Positions 18,701-26,586 of a stretch of DNA of 64,000 bases are shown here, in pieces (the first letter of the stretch is position 1; every line of letters begins with the position of its first letter). The notes under the pieces are model-generated. The model searched no databases. It saw nothing but the letters and a program-made list of their open reading frames with translations, and was not told the origin of the DNA. Origin of the DNA: Paenibacillus sp. LHD-38 (GTDB lineage Bacteria; Bacillota; Bacilli; Paenibacillales; Paenibacillaceae); the NCBI RefSeq assembly GCF_031157315.1, contig NZ_JAVIFU010000010.1, positions 124,001 to 188,000 of the forward strand. The letters run 5' to 3'. A program made the position numbers and the translations under genes.

Positions 18701-19656
18701 AAAACTTCGTGCTTTCGATGCAGACAGAAAATGCAACGATTGAGATTCCAAGCAACATGCTGTCCAATGTGACGGACAACGCTGAGCAAGTATCCATCCG
18801 TGTAGCCAAGGCTTCTACAGACAACTTGGATGCAGCTGCCCGCGAACGGATCGGTAACCATCCGGTATTGGATCTGAACATGGTAGTCGGTGGCAAAGTC
18901 ATCGCTTGGAACAACCCGAATACGCCTGTGACGATCTCTGTTCCTTATGCACCGACAACAGCAGAGCTCAGCCATCCGGATTCGATCGTGGTTTGGTACA
19001 TCGCTGAAAATGGCGATGTGACATCGATCCCGAACGGCCAATATGATGCGGCAGCCGGAACGGTTGTTTTCCAAACAACTCACTTCAGTACCTATGCTGT
19101 GGCCTCCGTTGTCAAAACCTTCGGAGACCTGAAGAACGTGCCATGGGCGAAGCAAGCAATTGACGCAATGGCAGCGCGCGATGTCATCAAAGGAACCTCA
19201 GCGAACAGCTTCTCTCCTGCAGCTTCCATCAAGAGAGCGGATTTCATCGCCCTCCTTGTAAGAGCACTTGGTTTGCAAGGTACAGGCAAGAATGAAGTAA
19301 TGTTCAGCGATGTCTTAGAAACCGCTTATTATTATGATGAGTTGGTCATCGCGAAGGAACTGGGGATCGCCACCGGCTTTGGTGACCATACGTTTAAACC
19401 AAACAGTGATATCTCCCGACAAGATATGATGGTGCTGACGACACGTGCGCTTGAGGCAGCCGGCAAGCAGCTTGAACCGAGCGGAGCTTTAGACGCTTAT
19501 CCTGACGCGGCGAGTATTTCCGATTACGCGAAAGACAGCGCTGCTGGTCTGGTAAAATCCGGTGTGGTGAACGGCAAAAACGGTAAGATTGCGCCGAATG
19601 ATTCGCTCACCCGAGCGGAAGCGGCAGTCATCGTGTACCGCATCTGGCATTTGTAA
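15763..19656 (+). CDS. Secreted GH10 endo-1,4-beta-xylanase with CBMs and SLH domains
   Basis: A 1297-residue cell-surface xylanase. The start is the ATG at 15763 behind TTAGGGGGAATG. Order: signal peptide (about 1-31, SEAAEP cleavage region), two CBM4_9-type carbohydrate-binding modules (about 35-180 and 195-345), and a GH10 catalytic domain (about 358-690) with acid/base Glu488 in WDVVNEAM and nucleophile Glu612 in ITELDIQ. A CBM9 module (about 700-887), a linker region common in Paenibacillus surface proteins (about 905-1105) and three SLH repeats (about 1116-1297) follow. The SLH repeats bind pyruvylated wall polymer, so the enzyme should stay on the surface and cut xylan there. It is monocistronic and probably glucose-repressed through the cre-like site. 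Confidence 0.95.
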   Translation: MSRTLKQVFSILLAATLLIPSGWLAPVSEAAEPEIPVYHESFASGKGAAAQSGNASLTQSTDKVFAGNADGAALSVSNRNNDYDAVDFKFADIGLANGKTYTVTVAGYVNADVVVPTGAQAYLQTVSSYGWLAGADFAAGQAFTLTKEFTVDTSKDTSLRVQSNAAGATVPFYIGDVLITEKAASGGGEEETPRPPALDFAAITFEDQTDNGFVGRKGTETLTVTNEANHTDDGSYALKVENRSDSWHGPTLHVEKYVDKGSEYKISFWVKLIAPASSQLQLSTQVGESSPSYVNLASKTISTSDGWVLFEGTYRYTNVGNEFLTIYVESSNNKTASFYIDDISFESTGSGPIAIQKDLTPLKNAYQDEFLIGNAISLGDLEGVRLELLKMHHNVATAENVMKPDQMQPAKGNFTFTAADALVDKALADGLQMHGHVLVWHQQTPAWMNTSNGSPLERDEALVNMRTHIETVMEHYGSKMISWDVVNEAMNDNPSNPSDWKASLRQSPWLSAIGSDYVEQAFLAAREVLDAHPEWDIKLYYNDYNEDNQNKAQAIYSMVKEINDKYALTHPGKLLIDGVGMQAHYNVNTNPDNVKLSLEKFISLGVEVSITELDIQTGSSYQLPEQLANAQGYLYAQLFEIYKAHAANIKRVTFWGLNDSSSWRAANNPLLFDKNLQAKPAYYSVIDPDKFMEEHAPVSADAKQSTANFATPSIDGTVDAVWSGATEIPVNRFQMAWQGATGVAKALWDNQNLYVLVQVSDAQLNLSNGNAWEQDSVEIFLDENNAKTSFYQDDDGQYRVNFDNETSFNPASIADGFVSAIKVSGTSYTVEVKIPFKKITPGSDKKLGFDVQINDAKDGARQSVAAWNDTTGNGYMDTSVYGVLTLASNAVNPGGTIGNGSNPSTGNVEVKDGNVTIHPEVKNEGGRVTGTVSNEILKKALEQAAQAVNGKKQVVIEVPKQSNANSYEVQLPAQSLKGQENFVLSMQTENATIEIPSNMLSNVTDNAEQVSIRVAKASTDNLDAAARERIGNHPVLDLNMVVGGKVIAWNNPNTPVTISVPYAPTTAELSHPDSIVVWYIAENGDVTSIPNGQYDAAAGTVVFQTTHFSTYAVASVVKTFGDLKNVPWAKQAIDAMAARDVIKGTSANSFSPAASIKRADFIALLVRALGLQGTGKNEVMFSDVLETAYYYDELVIAKELGIATGFGDHTFKPNSDISRQDMMVLTTRALEAAGKQLEPSGALDAYPDAASISDYAKDSAAGLVKSGVVNGKNGKIAPNDSLTRAEAAVIVYRIWHL

Positions 19657-19760
19657 TCAAAGACGATCGAGTTGCAGGGGGCGCTTAGCCCCGCCTCTCA
19701 CCTATGTAAACACGCAAGTGTTTAAAAAAGTTTTATCCCGCTAGTTGCAGTATAAACAAC

Positions 19761-19799
19761 AAAAGAGCCAAGCCATCTTACACATGGCCTGGCTCTTTT
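19761..19799. terminator. Terminator downstream of the xylanase gene
   Basis: AAAAGAGCCAAGCCAT and ATGGCCTGGCTCTTTT form a long stem with one mismatch and a 7-nt loop, with A and T tracts at both ends. Confidence 0.85.
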
Positions 19800-19828
19800 C
19801 TGTTTTCGGTTCAAACGCTATATAAGCA

Positions 19829-19912
19829 AAAACCCACAACCTCGAGCGGTTGTGGATTGGCATGGTAGAGGCACGGGGATTTGAACCCCGTCCGAAGACC
19901 ACACAACATCTG
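19829..19912 (-). repeat. Truncated ssrA 3' end, copy A (island boundary)
   Basis: A terminator hairpin (CCACAACC / GGTTGTGG, 19834-19855) is followed by a tRNA-like 3' end with the CCA complement at 19863-19865 and a T-arm GGTTCAAATCC. It is the most diverged of the ssrA-end copies: only about 50 nt align with the gene at 36607, with several substitutions. It has the same orientation as intact ssrA. It marks the outermost recognisable limit of the ssrA-associated island and cannot be a functional tmRNA. Confidence 0.75.
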
Positions 19913-20015
19913 TCGATTCATCAGCCAGATGAGAACGCAAAATAGCAGCTTGCTTTCCGCATACCGAAACATAGTCATGCCATCTTTATTAAAACCAGTC
20001 CGCAGTAAATCAACT

Positions 20016-20972
20016 TTACGTTATTGGTACGATTTCCTTTCGAACCTCATTCGGAAGCACGAGCGAAATCGTTCCAAATGAATGCGTCGCATCTTTGTAT
20101 CCAGTTTCTGTATAGTTTCCATCGACATCGATCAGGCCGCATCCATGGACAGTACTCCCGTAAGGTTTAACGTAGAAATAAAGAAAGGGCTTGTTGATTT
20201 TTGGTGTCGATCCTGTGCGGTCCTTAAGCTTATCCGCAAATAATTGCTCAATGGCATTGCTTTCTATCTCATCGACGTGAGCCTGCCAAGTGGCCACGAA
20301 AAAATCATCCTTATACTCAAATAATGTTATGGTTTCATTGTTTTCGATCATGAAAAACCGCAAAGCCTCTCCCTCTGGAAACAGGAATGCCTCGCTGTAA
20401 GCAGGGTAAGTAGTTTCTAAAGGCGGGTGCTCATAATTGCGTAAACCGTATGCACTCATATTACCTACCAAAATGGATCTGCTTCTCGACAAGTCACCTG
20501 AGAGGATCTGAGCGAAGTAATTCTCATTGTACCTACCTGCATACGGCGATTGAATCGAGATGGTATTGTTTTTGTAGTCCAACTTGTAGCCGAGTTGCTC
20601 TGAAATGAACCGCAAAGGTACATATACCCGACTATTGATGGTTCTGACCGTAACATCCAATGAAACGTCAAACGTCTCACCAGCGGCACTATTCTCAACC
20701 CGAGCTGTCTTTTTTCCGACTGTCAGCGAAGCTTTCTTTGACCACTTCGTAACGATAGCGGTTTTCTGTTGTTGATTCCACTCGATTGACGCGCCGAGCG
20801 ATTCTGAGACGGCGCGAAGCGGAACAAGCACCCTGCCCTGAACGATAACAGGTGCGCTGTCTGTTTGCAGCTGTTTGTTCTTTACCTTAATACTGATATT
20901 TTCGGCCGCAAGAGCAGACGAACTAAAACAAATCATGCCAATTACGGCGCACGCGGCAATAAGCTTTTTCAT
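20016..20972 (-). CDS. Secreted stalk-domain protein (copper amine oxidase N-type domain)
   Basis: A 318-residue protein with a signal peptide (about 1-22, SSALAAE). A Cu_amine_oxidN1-type stalk domain follows in two halves: APVIVQGRVLVPLRAVSESLG at about 40-60 and NSRVYVPLRFISEQLGYKLDY at about 113-133. The C-terminal 170 residues are not recognised. The stalk domain is a common cell-surface module in Paenibacillus and does not imply oxidase activity. The gene sits alone between ssrA-end copies A and B, so it is probably island cargo; its function is unknown. Confidence 0.8.
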   Translation of the reverse strand: MKKLIAACAVIGMICFSSSALAAENISIKVKNKQLQTDSAPVIVQGRVLVPLRAVSESLGASIEWNQQQKTAIVTKWSKKASLTVGKKTARVENSAAGETFDVSLDVTVRTINSRVYVPLRFISEQLGYKLDYKNNTISIQSPYAGRYNENYFAQILSGDLSRSRSILVGNMSAYGLRNYEHPPLETTYPAYSEAFLFPEGEALRFFMIENNETITLFEYKDDFFVATWQAHVDEIESNAIEQLFADKLKDRTGSTPKINKPFLYFYVKPYGSTVHGCGLIDVDGNYTETGYKDATHSFGTISLVLPNEVRKEIVPIT

Positions 20973-21089
20973 TCAGTTCAACTTCCTTTATGTTGTGATC
21001 AATACATTGATTGTCGCAAAAACTTACGATTTCAACCATGGTAATTATTGGAAGCCAAATGCAATTATACTACCCGTTACTTTAGTACT

Positions 21090-21169
21090 GAACCCCTGTC
21101 CAACATTACAAGTTGTGGTCTTGCACGGACAAGGGTTCATACAAGTGAGGGGATTTGAACCCTTGTCCG
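21090..21169. repeat. Inverted and direct copies of the tmRNA T-arm
   Basis: Within 80 bp the T-arm motif occurs three times: GAACCCCTGTCC at 21090-21101, its inverse CGGACAAGGGTTC at 21126-21138, and GAACCCTTGTCCG at 21157-21169 inside copy B. The last two are perfect 13-bp inverted repeats and share the same C-to-T change relative to intact ssrA. This looks like a rearranged recombination junction. Confidence 0.6.
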
Positions 21170-21225
21170 AAAATCACGCCACACAGGCTTCTACGGGTGT
21201 AGTCACAGTTTTGATGTCACCCGAA
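21147..21225 (-). repeat. Truncated ssrA 3' end, copy B
   Basis: 79 bp differ at only two positions from the corresponding part of intact ssrA (36617-36695). The acceptor end and terminator are missing. It begins 3 bp after the stop codon of the SWIM-protein gene, so that gene was joined almost directly to the tmRNA fragment. Confidence 0.9.
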
Positions 21226-21228
21226 GAT

Positions 21229-22935
21229 TTAGATTAGTTTAATCTTTTGCAGCTCGTCCATGAGAGCAGGTCTATTCCGATAAGTAAGACACAGTTGCTC
21301 AATGATCTCTTTCGCATGGACTCCCCCGCCTGCCTTAATGAGATGACGAATAATACCGCATACTTTCCGATACTCATTTCGATTCGAAGACCGGGCAGTT
21401 TCCTCTGATATGATTTGTATAAACAAAAGAAAAACTTCTTCTGCATGCTCGCCGATGAGATGAGGATAGTAGTCCAATAAGGTTTGTTTGTGCTTATGAA
21501 CATATTTCAGCAGTCTCAGCGTCTCCTTTTCTTCAATAAGGACTCGAGTGTATAAGGAAGCTGTATTCCAATTCCTATCGCAATTCGTTTCTAGCTTGAA
21601 TAAAAACCCCTCGTATGCTGCTTCCCATTCATCCTTGCTATACAATTCTTTTAAACGCAAGTAATAACTATGATCACCCGATACTGCGAATTCCTCTGCA
21701 AGTTTTATTTGATGCTCCACTTGATGAGTAAGCTCATAAATTTCGTAGCGACACTTTTTCCATTGATTAACAAGACCAAGATGCCCTTTAATGGTATCTT
21801 TTTGTTCTCCTTGCTCGGCTAGTTCCAGTGCTTTATCGAATTGAAGATTCTTTATCTCGTCTTCAATTGCCATTTTGCGAAAAGCAGTAATGTCGAGATG
21901 AGCTTGTAAAAACTTCAATGCTTGGCTGTCGCCTTCAAGCTTTTGAATGACTTGGTACCGAAGCTTGGCTGCTTCCTCAGAAAAATAGGAACTGTATGAT
22001 GATTTGTTTCTTTCATGACTTTCCAATCTTTCGATTAAATTACTCCACAAATCCTTTTCCGAAGCATTCGTTATTAAATAAATAGCACTTTCCATCAGGG
22101 ACAATTGCCACTCATTCCACCCCTCTAAATTTGGATGAAGTGCCTCTTTTAGAAGCAGCTGAAATAGGGCTGGCCTATCCATGAAGGAGTTAGATTCAAA
22201 TTGGCTAGCTGTATTCTGTACAACATTTAAGCATACCTGAATTAGACCTCCTACATATCCGTCAGAATCATCACACGACTGCATTAGATCTCCCATCTCA
22301 TGCATAATGCAAAAACTAATTTCAACGGCACGAAGATGATGTCCACTTTCTAATGCATCCTCCGCTTTCTCCATTACTTTTTCAGCACCAGCTACAGCGT
22401 AGGGAACATTACGATATGCAACAAAGCCATGGCGATCGGAGTTTTGCTTAATAGACGATCGAATTACTTTTTTATATTGGTTTAATCCCTCTTTATTGTC
22501 GACATTAATAAATTTCAAAGAAAGTGCTTGCTCTACTTCCTTGATTTCATTGGAAAAATTGACAAGCAGCTTAATCAACTCGTCTTTACTGAGCTTAGAC
22601 AATTGGTCAGCGATATTCTTTTTAGGAGCAGACTTGTTTTTAGGAGCGGAAACCACTTTTTCTTTACTAGATTCGTCTCTGATTTCCAAAAGCACAGCTG
22701 CTGCGTGCTTACAAATTGGTCCTTTATCGTAAGGACATTCGCACAATGTATAAATGACTTCACCACGTGAACCAAGCTGTATTTCTACATCGTATAGATC
22801 ATTTCCCTCAACTTCAGCATGATAAACCAATGGCTCGATTTCATTAATGGAAAGGATATGACCGTTTTCTCGATATACTTCTCCTCGCTCAAGAATAATC
22901 GGATCTATGATATTCTCAATCTGATTCAGCTTCAT
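21229..22935 (-). CDS. SWIM zinc-finger protein of unknown function
   Basis: A 568-residue protein. The N-terminal SWIM zinc finger has the CxC...CxH ligands in CECPYDKGPICKHAAAVL (about residues 79-96). The rest is alpha-helical and rich in Glu, Lys and Leu, resembling SWIM proteins with helical repeats. SWIM fingers bind DNA or protein, and some accompany SWI/SNF ATPases, but no ATPase is encoded nearby. The gene ends 3 bp from ssrA-end copy B and starts divergently from the AbrB-Doc pair. As island cargo it may have a defence role; that is speculation. Confidence 0.85.
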   Translation of the reverse strand: MKLNQIENIIDPIILERGEVYRENGHILSINEIEPLVYHAEVEGNDLYDVEIQLGSRGEVIYTLCECPYDKGPICKHAAAVLLEIRDESSKEKVVSAPKNKSAPKKNIADQLSKLSKDELIKLLVNFSNEIKEVEQALSLKFINVDNKEGLNQYKKVIRSSIKQNSDRHGFVAYRNVPYAVAGAEKVMEKAEDALESGHHLRAVEISFCIMHEMGDLMQSCDDSDGYVGGLIQVCLNVVQNTASQFESNSFMDRPALFQLLLKEALHPNLEGWNEWQLSLMESAIYLITNASEKDLWSNLIERLESHERNKSSYSSYFSEEAAKLRYQVIQKLEGDSQALKFLQAHLDITAFRKMAIEDEIKNLQFDKALELAEQGEQKDTIKGHLGLVNQWKKCRYEIYELTHQVEHQIKLAEEFAVSGDHSYYLRLKELYSKDEWEAAYEGFLFKLETNCDRNWNTASLYTRVLIEEKETLRLLKYVHKHKQTLLDYYPHLIGEHAEEVFLLFIQIISEETARSSNRNEYRKVCGIIRHLIKAGGGVHAKEIIEQLCLTYRNRPALMDELQKIKLI

Positions 22936-23085
22936 GCCAATCCTCCTGTTTTCTAACCTATAATTATCTAACTCTATACTATCTAGTCGAACAAGAGTCA
23001 GGCAATAGCAAAATTTTGAAATGAGGAAAAAACCATTCTGCTACTACAAAACAAGCTTTATTATTCTTCAAACCCTATGTATAAT

Positions 23086-23110
23086 TGTTATAACAGTTGA
23101 ATAGTATAAT
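23086..23110 (+). promoter_or_regulatory. Promoter/operator of the first AbrB-Doc module
   Basis: Perfect palindrome TGTTATAACA at 23086-23095 and a TATAAT -10 at 23105-23110, just before the antitoxin start. The GTTATAA core recurs upstream of the second AbrB-Doc module, which is expected if the AbrB-fold antitoxins repress their own operons. Confidence 0.5.
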
Positions 23111-23124
23111 TAGGAGTGAATACT

Positions 23125-23388
23125 ATGGGTAAAGTGATGGAAATGGAGCGCAAGGTTACAAAGTTCGGCAATAGCCTTGGCATTACGATGACAGAAGCAT
23201 TGAAACAAATCGGCCTGGATGTTGGTGACACTGTGCATATTGATATAAAAGAAACAGATGGAGAAATTATTATTCGCAAAGCAAATAAAGTCGAGTTACC
23301 AGCTGGTATTGGCGCCGATTTTTTAAAAACCCTCTCACAAGTAATGGAACAATATGACGATACTTTAAAAGGACTAAATGATCGCTAG
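23125..23388 (+). CDS. AbrB/MazE-fold antitoxin
   Basis: An 87-residue protein with a swapped-hairpin AbrB DNA-binding domain (KVTKFGNSLGITMTEALKQIGLDVGDTVHI, about residues 8-37) and an acidic C-terminal tail that would neutralise the toxin. The start is the ATG at 23125 behind GGAG. Its last codons overlap the Doc toxin start, which is typical of toxin-antitoxin operons. It probably represses its own promoter with the toxin as co-repressor. Confidence 0.88.
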   Translation: MGKVMEMERKVTKFGNSLGITMTEALKQIGLDVGDTVHIDIKETDGEIIIRKANKVELPAGIGADFLKTLSQVMEQYDDTLKGLNDR

Positions 23389-23791
23389 TATGGGGATACG
23401 TTATTTATCTGTCCAAGAAGTCATTGCGATTAATGTAGCTTTGATTCAAAAATATAGCCCTAGTGAACACGTTGGTGTCAAAGATAGCGGCTTAATGGAA
23501 TCAACTATTCTGCGTCCACATTCATCCGCCTTTGGTGATGATGCCTATCCATCACTAATAGATAAAGCTACTGCTCTTTTTGAATCATTAGGTATGAATC
23601 ATCCATTCCAAAATGCTAATAAGAGAACAGCCTTTGCAGCTCTTGTTATCTTCCTACAGTTGAATGGATATCGTTTTGTGATGAATCAGAAAGACGCTGA
23701 AGATATGACCGTTGATATGGTGAATCAAAAATATTCTTTTCAAGAACTCTCTACTCTTATAAAAGAACACTGCGTGGATAGAAAGGAATAG
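23378..23791 (+). CDS. Doc-like (death-on-curing) Fic-fold toxin
   Basis: A 137-residue toxin of the Doc family, which phosphorylates elongation factor Tu in the studied member. The Fic motif HPFQNANKRTA (about residues 76-86) carries the catalytic His and the NKR residues. The start ATG overlaps the antitoxin gene by 11 bp behind AAGGA. The stop codon is at the edge of ssrA-end copy C, whose terminator probably also ends this transcript. Confidence 0.88.
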   Translation: MIASMGIRYLSVQEVIAINVALIQKYSPSEHVGVKDSGLMESTILRPHSSAFGDDAYPSLIDKATALFESLGMNHPFQNANKRTAFAALVIFLQLNGYRFVMNQKDAEDMTVDMVNQKYSFQELSTLIKEHCVDRKE

Positions 23792-23839
23792 CAAAAACCC
23801 GACCTCACGAGGTCGGGTTTCTCATATTGGTGGAGGCGA
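23791..23839 (-). repeat. Truncated ssrA 3' end plus terminator, copy C
   Basis: 49 bp are identical to 36570-36618: the ssrA terminator (CCCGACCT / AGGTCGGG), the spacer and the last 12 bases of the tmRNA including CCA. Identity stops exactly inside the acceptor stem, as expected for one side of a site-specific recombination crossover. The following 200 bp (23840-24045) show no gene. Confidence 0.92.
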
Positions 23840-24045
23840 ACCGTGGCTGTGCAAAACCACAATGCGCCGCGGAATGATGATGCGGTTGTTTGGCGTGATG
23901 GCTTAACAACGTTAAATCGAAGCGCTTTTCAACATATTACGCGCTCTAAAGACCTCTCACGCTACTAGTCCGCCTGCTTTAACTTAGATTGTTGATTATG
24001 CAAGAGTCAAGTAACTAAGCCTTTTTATCAATACAACATTATTAT

Positions 24046-24999
24046 TTACATTTGTAAAAATGAATTTCTTCCTCTTCCTTCTATTTCATCTTTATACCCA
24101 AGCAGCATTCTCAATCTAGTGTTTGGATATTCCATTAGTTCTCTATAATCCCGAGTTGTTCGATCAGGATGATTTAGTAATATGGTTTGTAATCGCGTCA
24201 TTTCTTTGATATCGAATTGAGTTTTGTACACCATAAATCTGGATAGAAAATTACTCACTGGTATTTCAGAAAGAGCTTCACTACCTTCCCATCTAAACAA
24301 CTTTATCTGTTTTTGAAATCGTTCGATATTCTCAGCCTCGGTTAGAAAACGATATACAAGATCACTCTTTATGATCGAAGCATCCGACTTTTCCATATAA
24401 CCCAGTTCCATCAGAAAAACGATCATCCCCATAAATGTATCGATAATTTGTAAAGGAACTGACTCATGAGACGCATGGGAACGCACCGATTCAATTTTAT
24501 ATCTTTTATTTCTATAGACAGAGTGGGCATTCATTTGCTCTTTTAATTTGGAATACAATCTTAATACCCTATATTCGTCATTTCGATCAACACTTATTTT
24601 CACATCTATGTTGTTAGGCAGCGATAAGCGTCGTGTTACGCCATAAAACAACCTCTCGGGAATTTTGATGTAAAGGAGACTACGAAGCTCCAACATGGAT
24701 AGGTTCATCTGTTGAGCAATCGCTTGAGCTTCAGTATTGCTTACAATAAGAATATTGATATTTATATCCTGGTTTATAACATAGTGCAACACTTTAAAAT
24801 ACTTCTTTAAGTACTGATCATGGTTATATTCCCTGAAGTGAAGCTCACTTCTAGTATTTAAGGTTCTATGTATATCTCTGATTGACCTGGTAATACTGGC
24901 TAATGTGGTATCCATACCACCATATGCGCCATAATAGGAATAGTCCTTTCCAGGCTGGTCAATTTTATTCGCCTCATCAAAATAAATAAGGAAACTCAT
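24046..24999 (-). CDS. DUF3800 family protein
   Basis: A 317-residue protein from an ATG at 24999 with a strong RBS (AGGAGGGG). DUF3800 features are an N-terminal FDEAN acidic motif (about residues 7-11), the HFREYN segment (about 50-55), VDRNDEYR (about 150-157), and VPLQIIDTFMGMIV (about 190-203). The fold is predicted RNase H-like, which would make it a candidate nuclease; no activity is established. DUF3800 genes are often found in phage and defence islands. It is transcribed in the same direction as the Wadjet operon, about 190 bp beyond that operon's terminator. Confidence 0.75.
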   Translation of the reverse strand: MSFLIYFDEANKIDQPGKDYSYYGAYGGMDTTLASITRSIRDIHRTLNTRSELHFREYNHDQYLKKYFKVLHYVINQDININILIVSNTEAQAIAQQMNLSMLELRSLLYIKIPERLFYGVTRRLSLPNNIDVKISVDRNDEYRVLRLYSKLKEQMNAHSVYRNKRYKIESVRSHASHESVPLQIIDTFMGMIVFLMELGYMEKSDASIIKSDLVYRFLTEAENIERFQKQIKLFRWEGSEALSEIPVSNFLSRFMVYKTQFDIKEMTRLQTILLNHPDRTTRDYRELMEYPNTRLRMLLGYKDEIEGRGRNSFLQM

Positions 25000-25110
25000 A
25001 AAGAACTCCCCTCCTTTCCGATATCCCATTAATCCAACTTAAGTTTCACTTGACTTCGACCGTATCACATAATATTCTATCTTTACACATATAATACGTT
25101 TGAATGTAGT

Positions 25111-25180
25111 CTTCTCCGCTTCGTTAGCAGAGCTGGCTGCATTCGTAAATAACCCTTCTCCGCTTCGTTAGCAGAGCTGG
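25111..25180. repeat. Two 26-bp direct repeats between the DUF3800 gene and jetD
   Basis: Identical 26-bp copies at 25111-25136 and 25155-25180 (period 44) contain a CTCCGC...GCAGAG palindrome. The second copy forms the upper part of the Wadjet terminator. The motif resembles the CTTCGTTAGCA-type palindromes at 55425-55590, so it may belong to a dispersed repeat family of this genome. Confidence 0.7.
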
Positions 25181-25186
25181 GTTATT
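25148..25186 (-). terminator. Terminator of the Wadjet operon
   Basis: AATAACCC / GGGTTATT arms enclose the 26-bp palindromic repeat. The hairpin starts just after the jetD stop codon and is followed on the minus strand by an AT-rich stretch without a strong T run. Confidence 0.65.
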
Positions 25187-25191
25187 TTACT

Positions 25192-26586
25192 TTAAAGAAC
25201 CTTTCTAGCACGATTCCAGTCTTCCATCAGGAGCAGAATGAGTTGTTCTTGGTACAGCTTTTCACCGTTTTCTTTGAGAGCAATGGCCAATTCCGGGTCC
25301 CATGCAGCTCTTGTCTCTTGCAAACGATCACACTCCTCGATCGAGAATGGAACCGTTCGTAAGGTTGCTGCAACATTAATATAATTTTCAGTATCAAATC
25401 GCCATGGTACGAAATGGTCCGGGTAGCGGTTAGCCAATACGTTTCCGATTCCTAATCCTTTTACGTCATAATCACCGGAGTAATACAGCTTCCCCGCCAA
25501 TGACTCCTCTCGGATGTAACGATCCAGTAGCCTCAAAGCAGCAGCACTAGCTGGGCCGCTCGTACATAGAAGTAAAGGGGGAGGTGGATGATTGCTTTTT
25601 TCTTCTCGCTCTCCGCCCATCGTCGTTCCCCTGCAATCAACCAGTGTCGAGAACACAGGAGGATTTTCAACAATATATATATCAGAAACAAGAGGTATTT
25701 CCACCATTACCTCTACTTGCCTCAACGTCATTACATAGGGGTGAGCAACAGTCCCATTACCCGGAAGATAAACGTGAACCAATGATGACAAATCGTCATC
25801 CAGAATTCCCGCTGTCCGGTAAATCTCTCTTGCTCTCAGACTATCTACTGCGCCGTCATCATCGTTCAGGCCGACTGCTTCTACCTTCTGGCTATCTCTC
25901 ATTCTTCTCTCTTGATCAAATCGCAAGCCCCGGAACAGCAAACGTCCTGCCGGTGTCGTCCGATCCAGCGCATGCGAATCACCAGATACCGATGCAGCTA
26001 GCACAGGTAATCGAAGAGTCGAACGTCCGAGTTGCTGGGCTATCGCAAAGCGATTAATCCATGCACGAACCGCAACCATTAACTCCAATTCAGCTGTTGC
26101 AGGGGACTGTTTCCACAGATCACGCAGCATCCGATACCCGGCAGTTACGGTTCCTTGTTGTAGCTCACTCAGCCAGAACTGCAAAGCTGGCTCAAGTTCG
26201 CTTCCTTCCGCCTGCCGTTCAACATTAGAAAAGAGTTGCTGCCAGCCTTCTTCGGCCAGAAGCTTTTCGTCCGACTTGGTTAACAATAACTTTCCTACAA
26301 GGAGTTTATGCAAGTCAGGGATCGAGTCGCATGGGAACACAGATTCACGCAATTCCTTCTCGAAATCCAGCAGCGGCACTCGAATCGTAGTCCCCGCTTT
26401 TTTGTTCCAGCCCATAAACGTGTTTATCGCTTCACATTCATCATGCGTAGCATCATGCACGATAGCATGACCACCTGTCTTCTCCAGGCTGGCGTAACGC
26501 CTCCATATGGCTGGCAGCAGGCGGTAGAAACCAGATTGTGAGAAATAACTTACTGTTCGATTCTCTAAATTCCGTTGACTGCTCAT
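25192..26586 (-). CDS. jetD: Wadjet protein JetD (DUF2399/TIGR02679-type, Toprim nuclease)
   Basis: A 464-residue protein, the presumed nuclease of the Wadjet system. The C-terminal part is a DUF2399/Toprim-like domain: Glu307 in IVENPPVF, then Asp372 and Asp374 in LYYSGDYDVKGLG match the Toprim metal site. The N-terminal half is the family's dimerisation/DNA-binding region. Its ATG overlaps the end of jetC by 4 bp. In studied Wadjet systems JetD is activated when the SMC-like JetABC complex extrudes a small circular DNA and stalls, and it then cuts the plasmid. All key residues look intact. Confidence 0.9.
   Translation of the reverse strand: MSSQRNLENRTVSYFSQSGFYRLLPAIWRRYASLEKTGGHAIVHDATHDECEAINTFMGWNKKAGTTIRVPLLDFEKELRESVFPCDSIPDLHKLLVGKLLLTKSDEKLLAEEGWQQLFSNVERQAEGSELEPALQFWLSELQQGTVTAGYRMLRDLWKQSPATAELELMVAVRAWINRFAIAQQLGRSTLRLPVLAASVSGDSHALDRTTPAGRLLFRGLRFDQERRMRDSQKVEAVGLNDDDGAVDSLRAREIYRTAGILDDDLSSLVHVYLPGNGTVAHPYVMTLRQVEVMVEIPLVSDIYIVENPPVFSTLVDCRGTTMGGEREEKSNHPPPPLLLCTSGPASAAALRLLDRYIREESLAGKLYYSGDYDVKGLGIGNVLANRYPDHFVPWRFDTENYINVAATLRTVPFSIEECDRLQETRAAWDPELAIALKENGEKLYQEQLILLLMEDWNRARKVL

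Noticed and set aside
21147..21225. tRNA pseudogene
   Set aside because: The T-arm-like sequence continues into tmRNA-specific sequence matching the 3' part of ssrA, so it is an ssrA fragment, not a tRNA.
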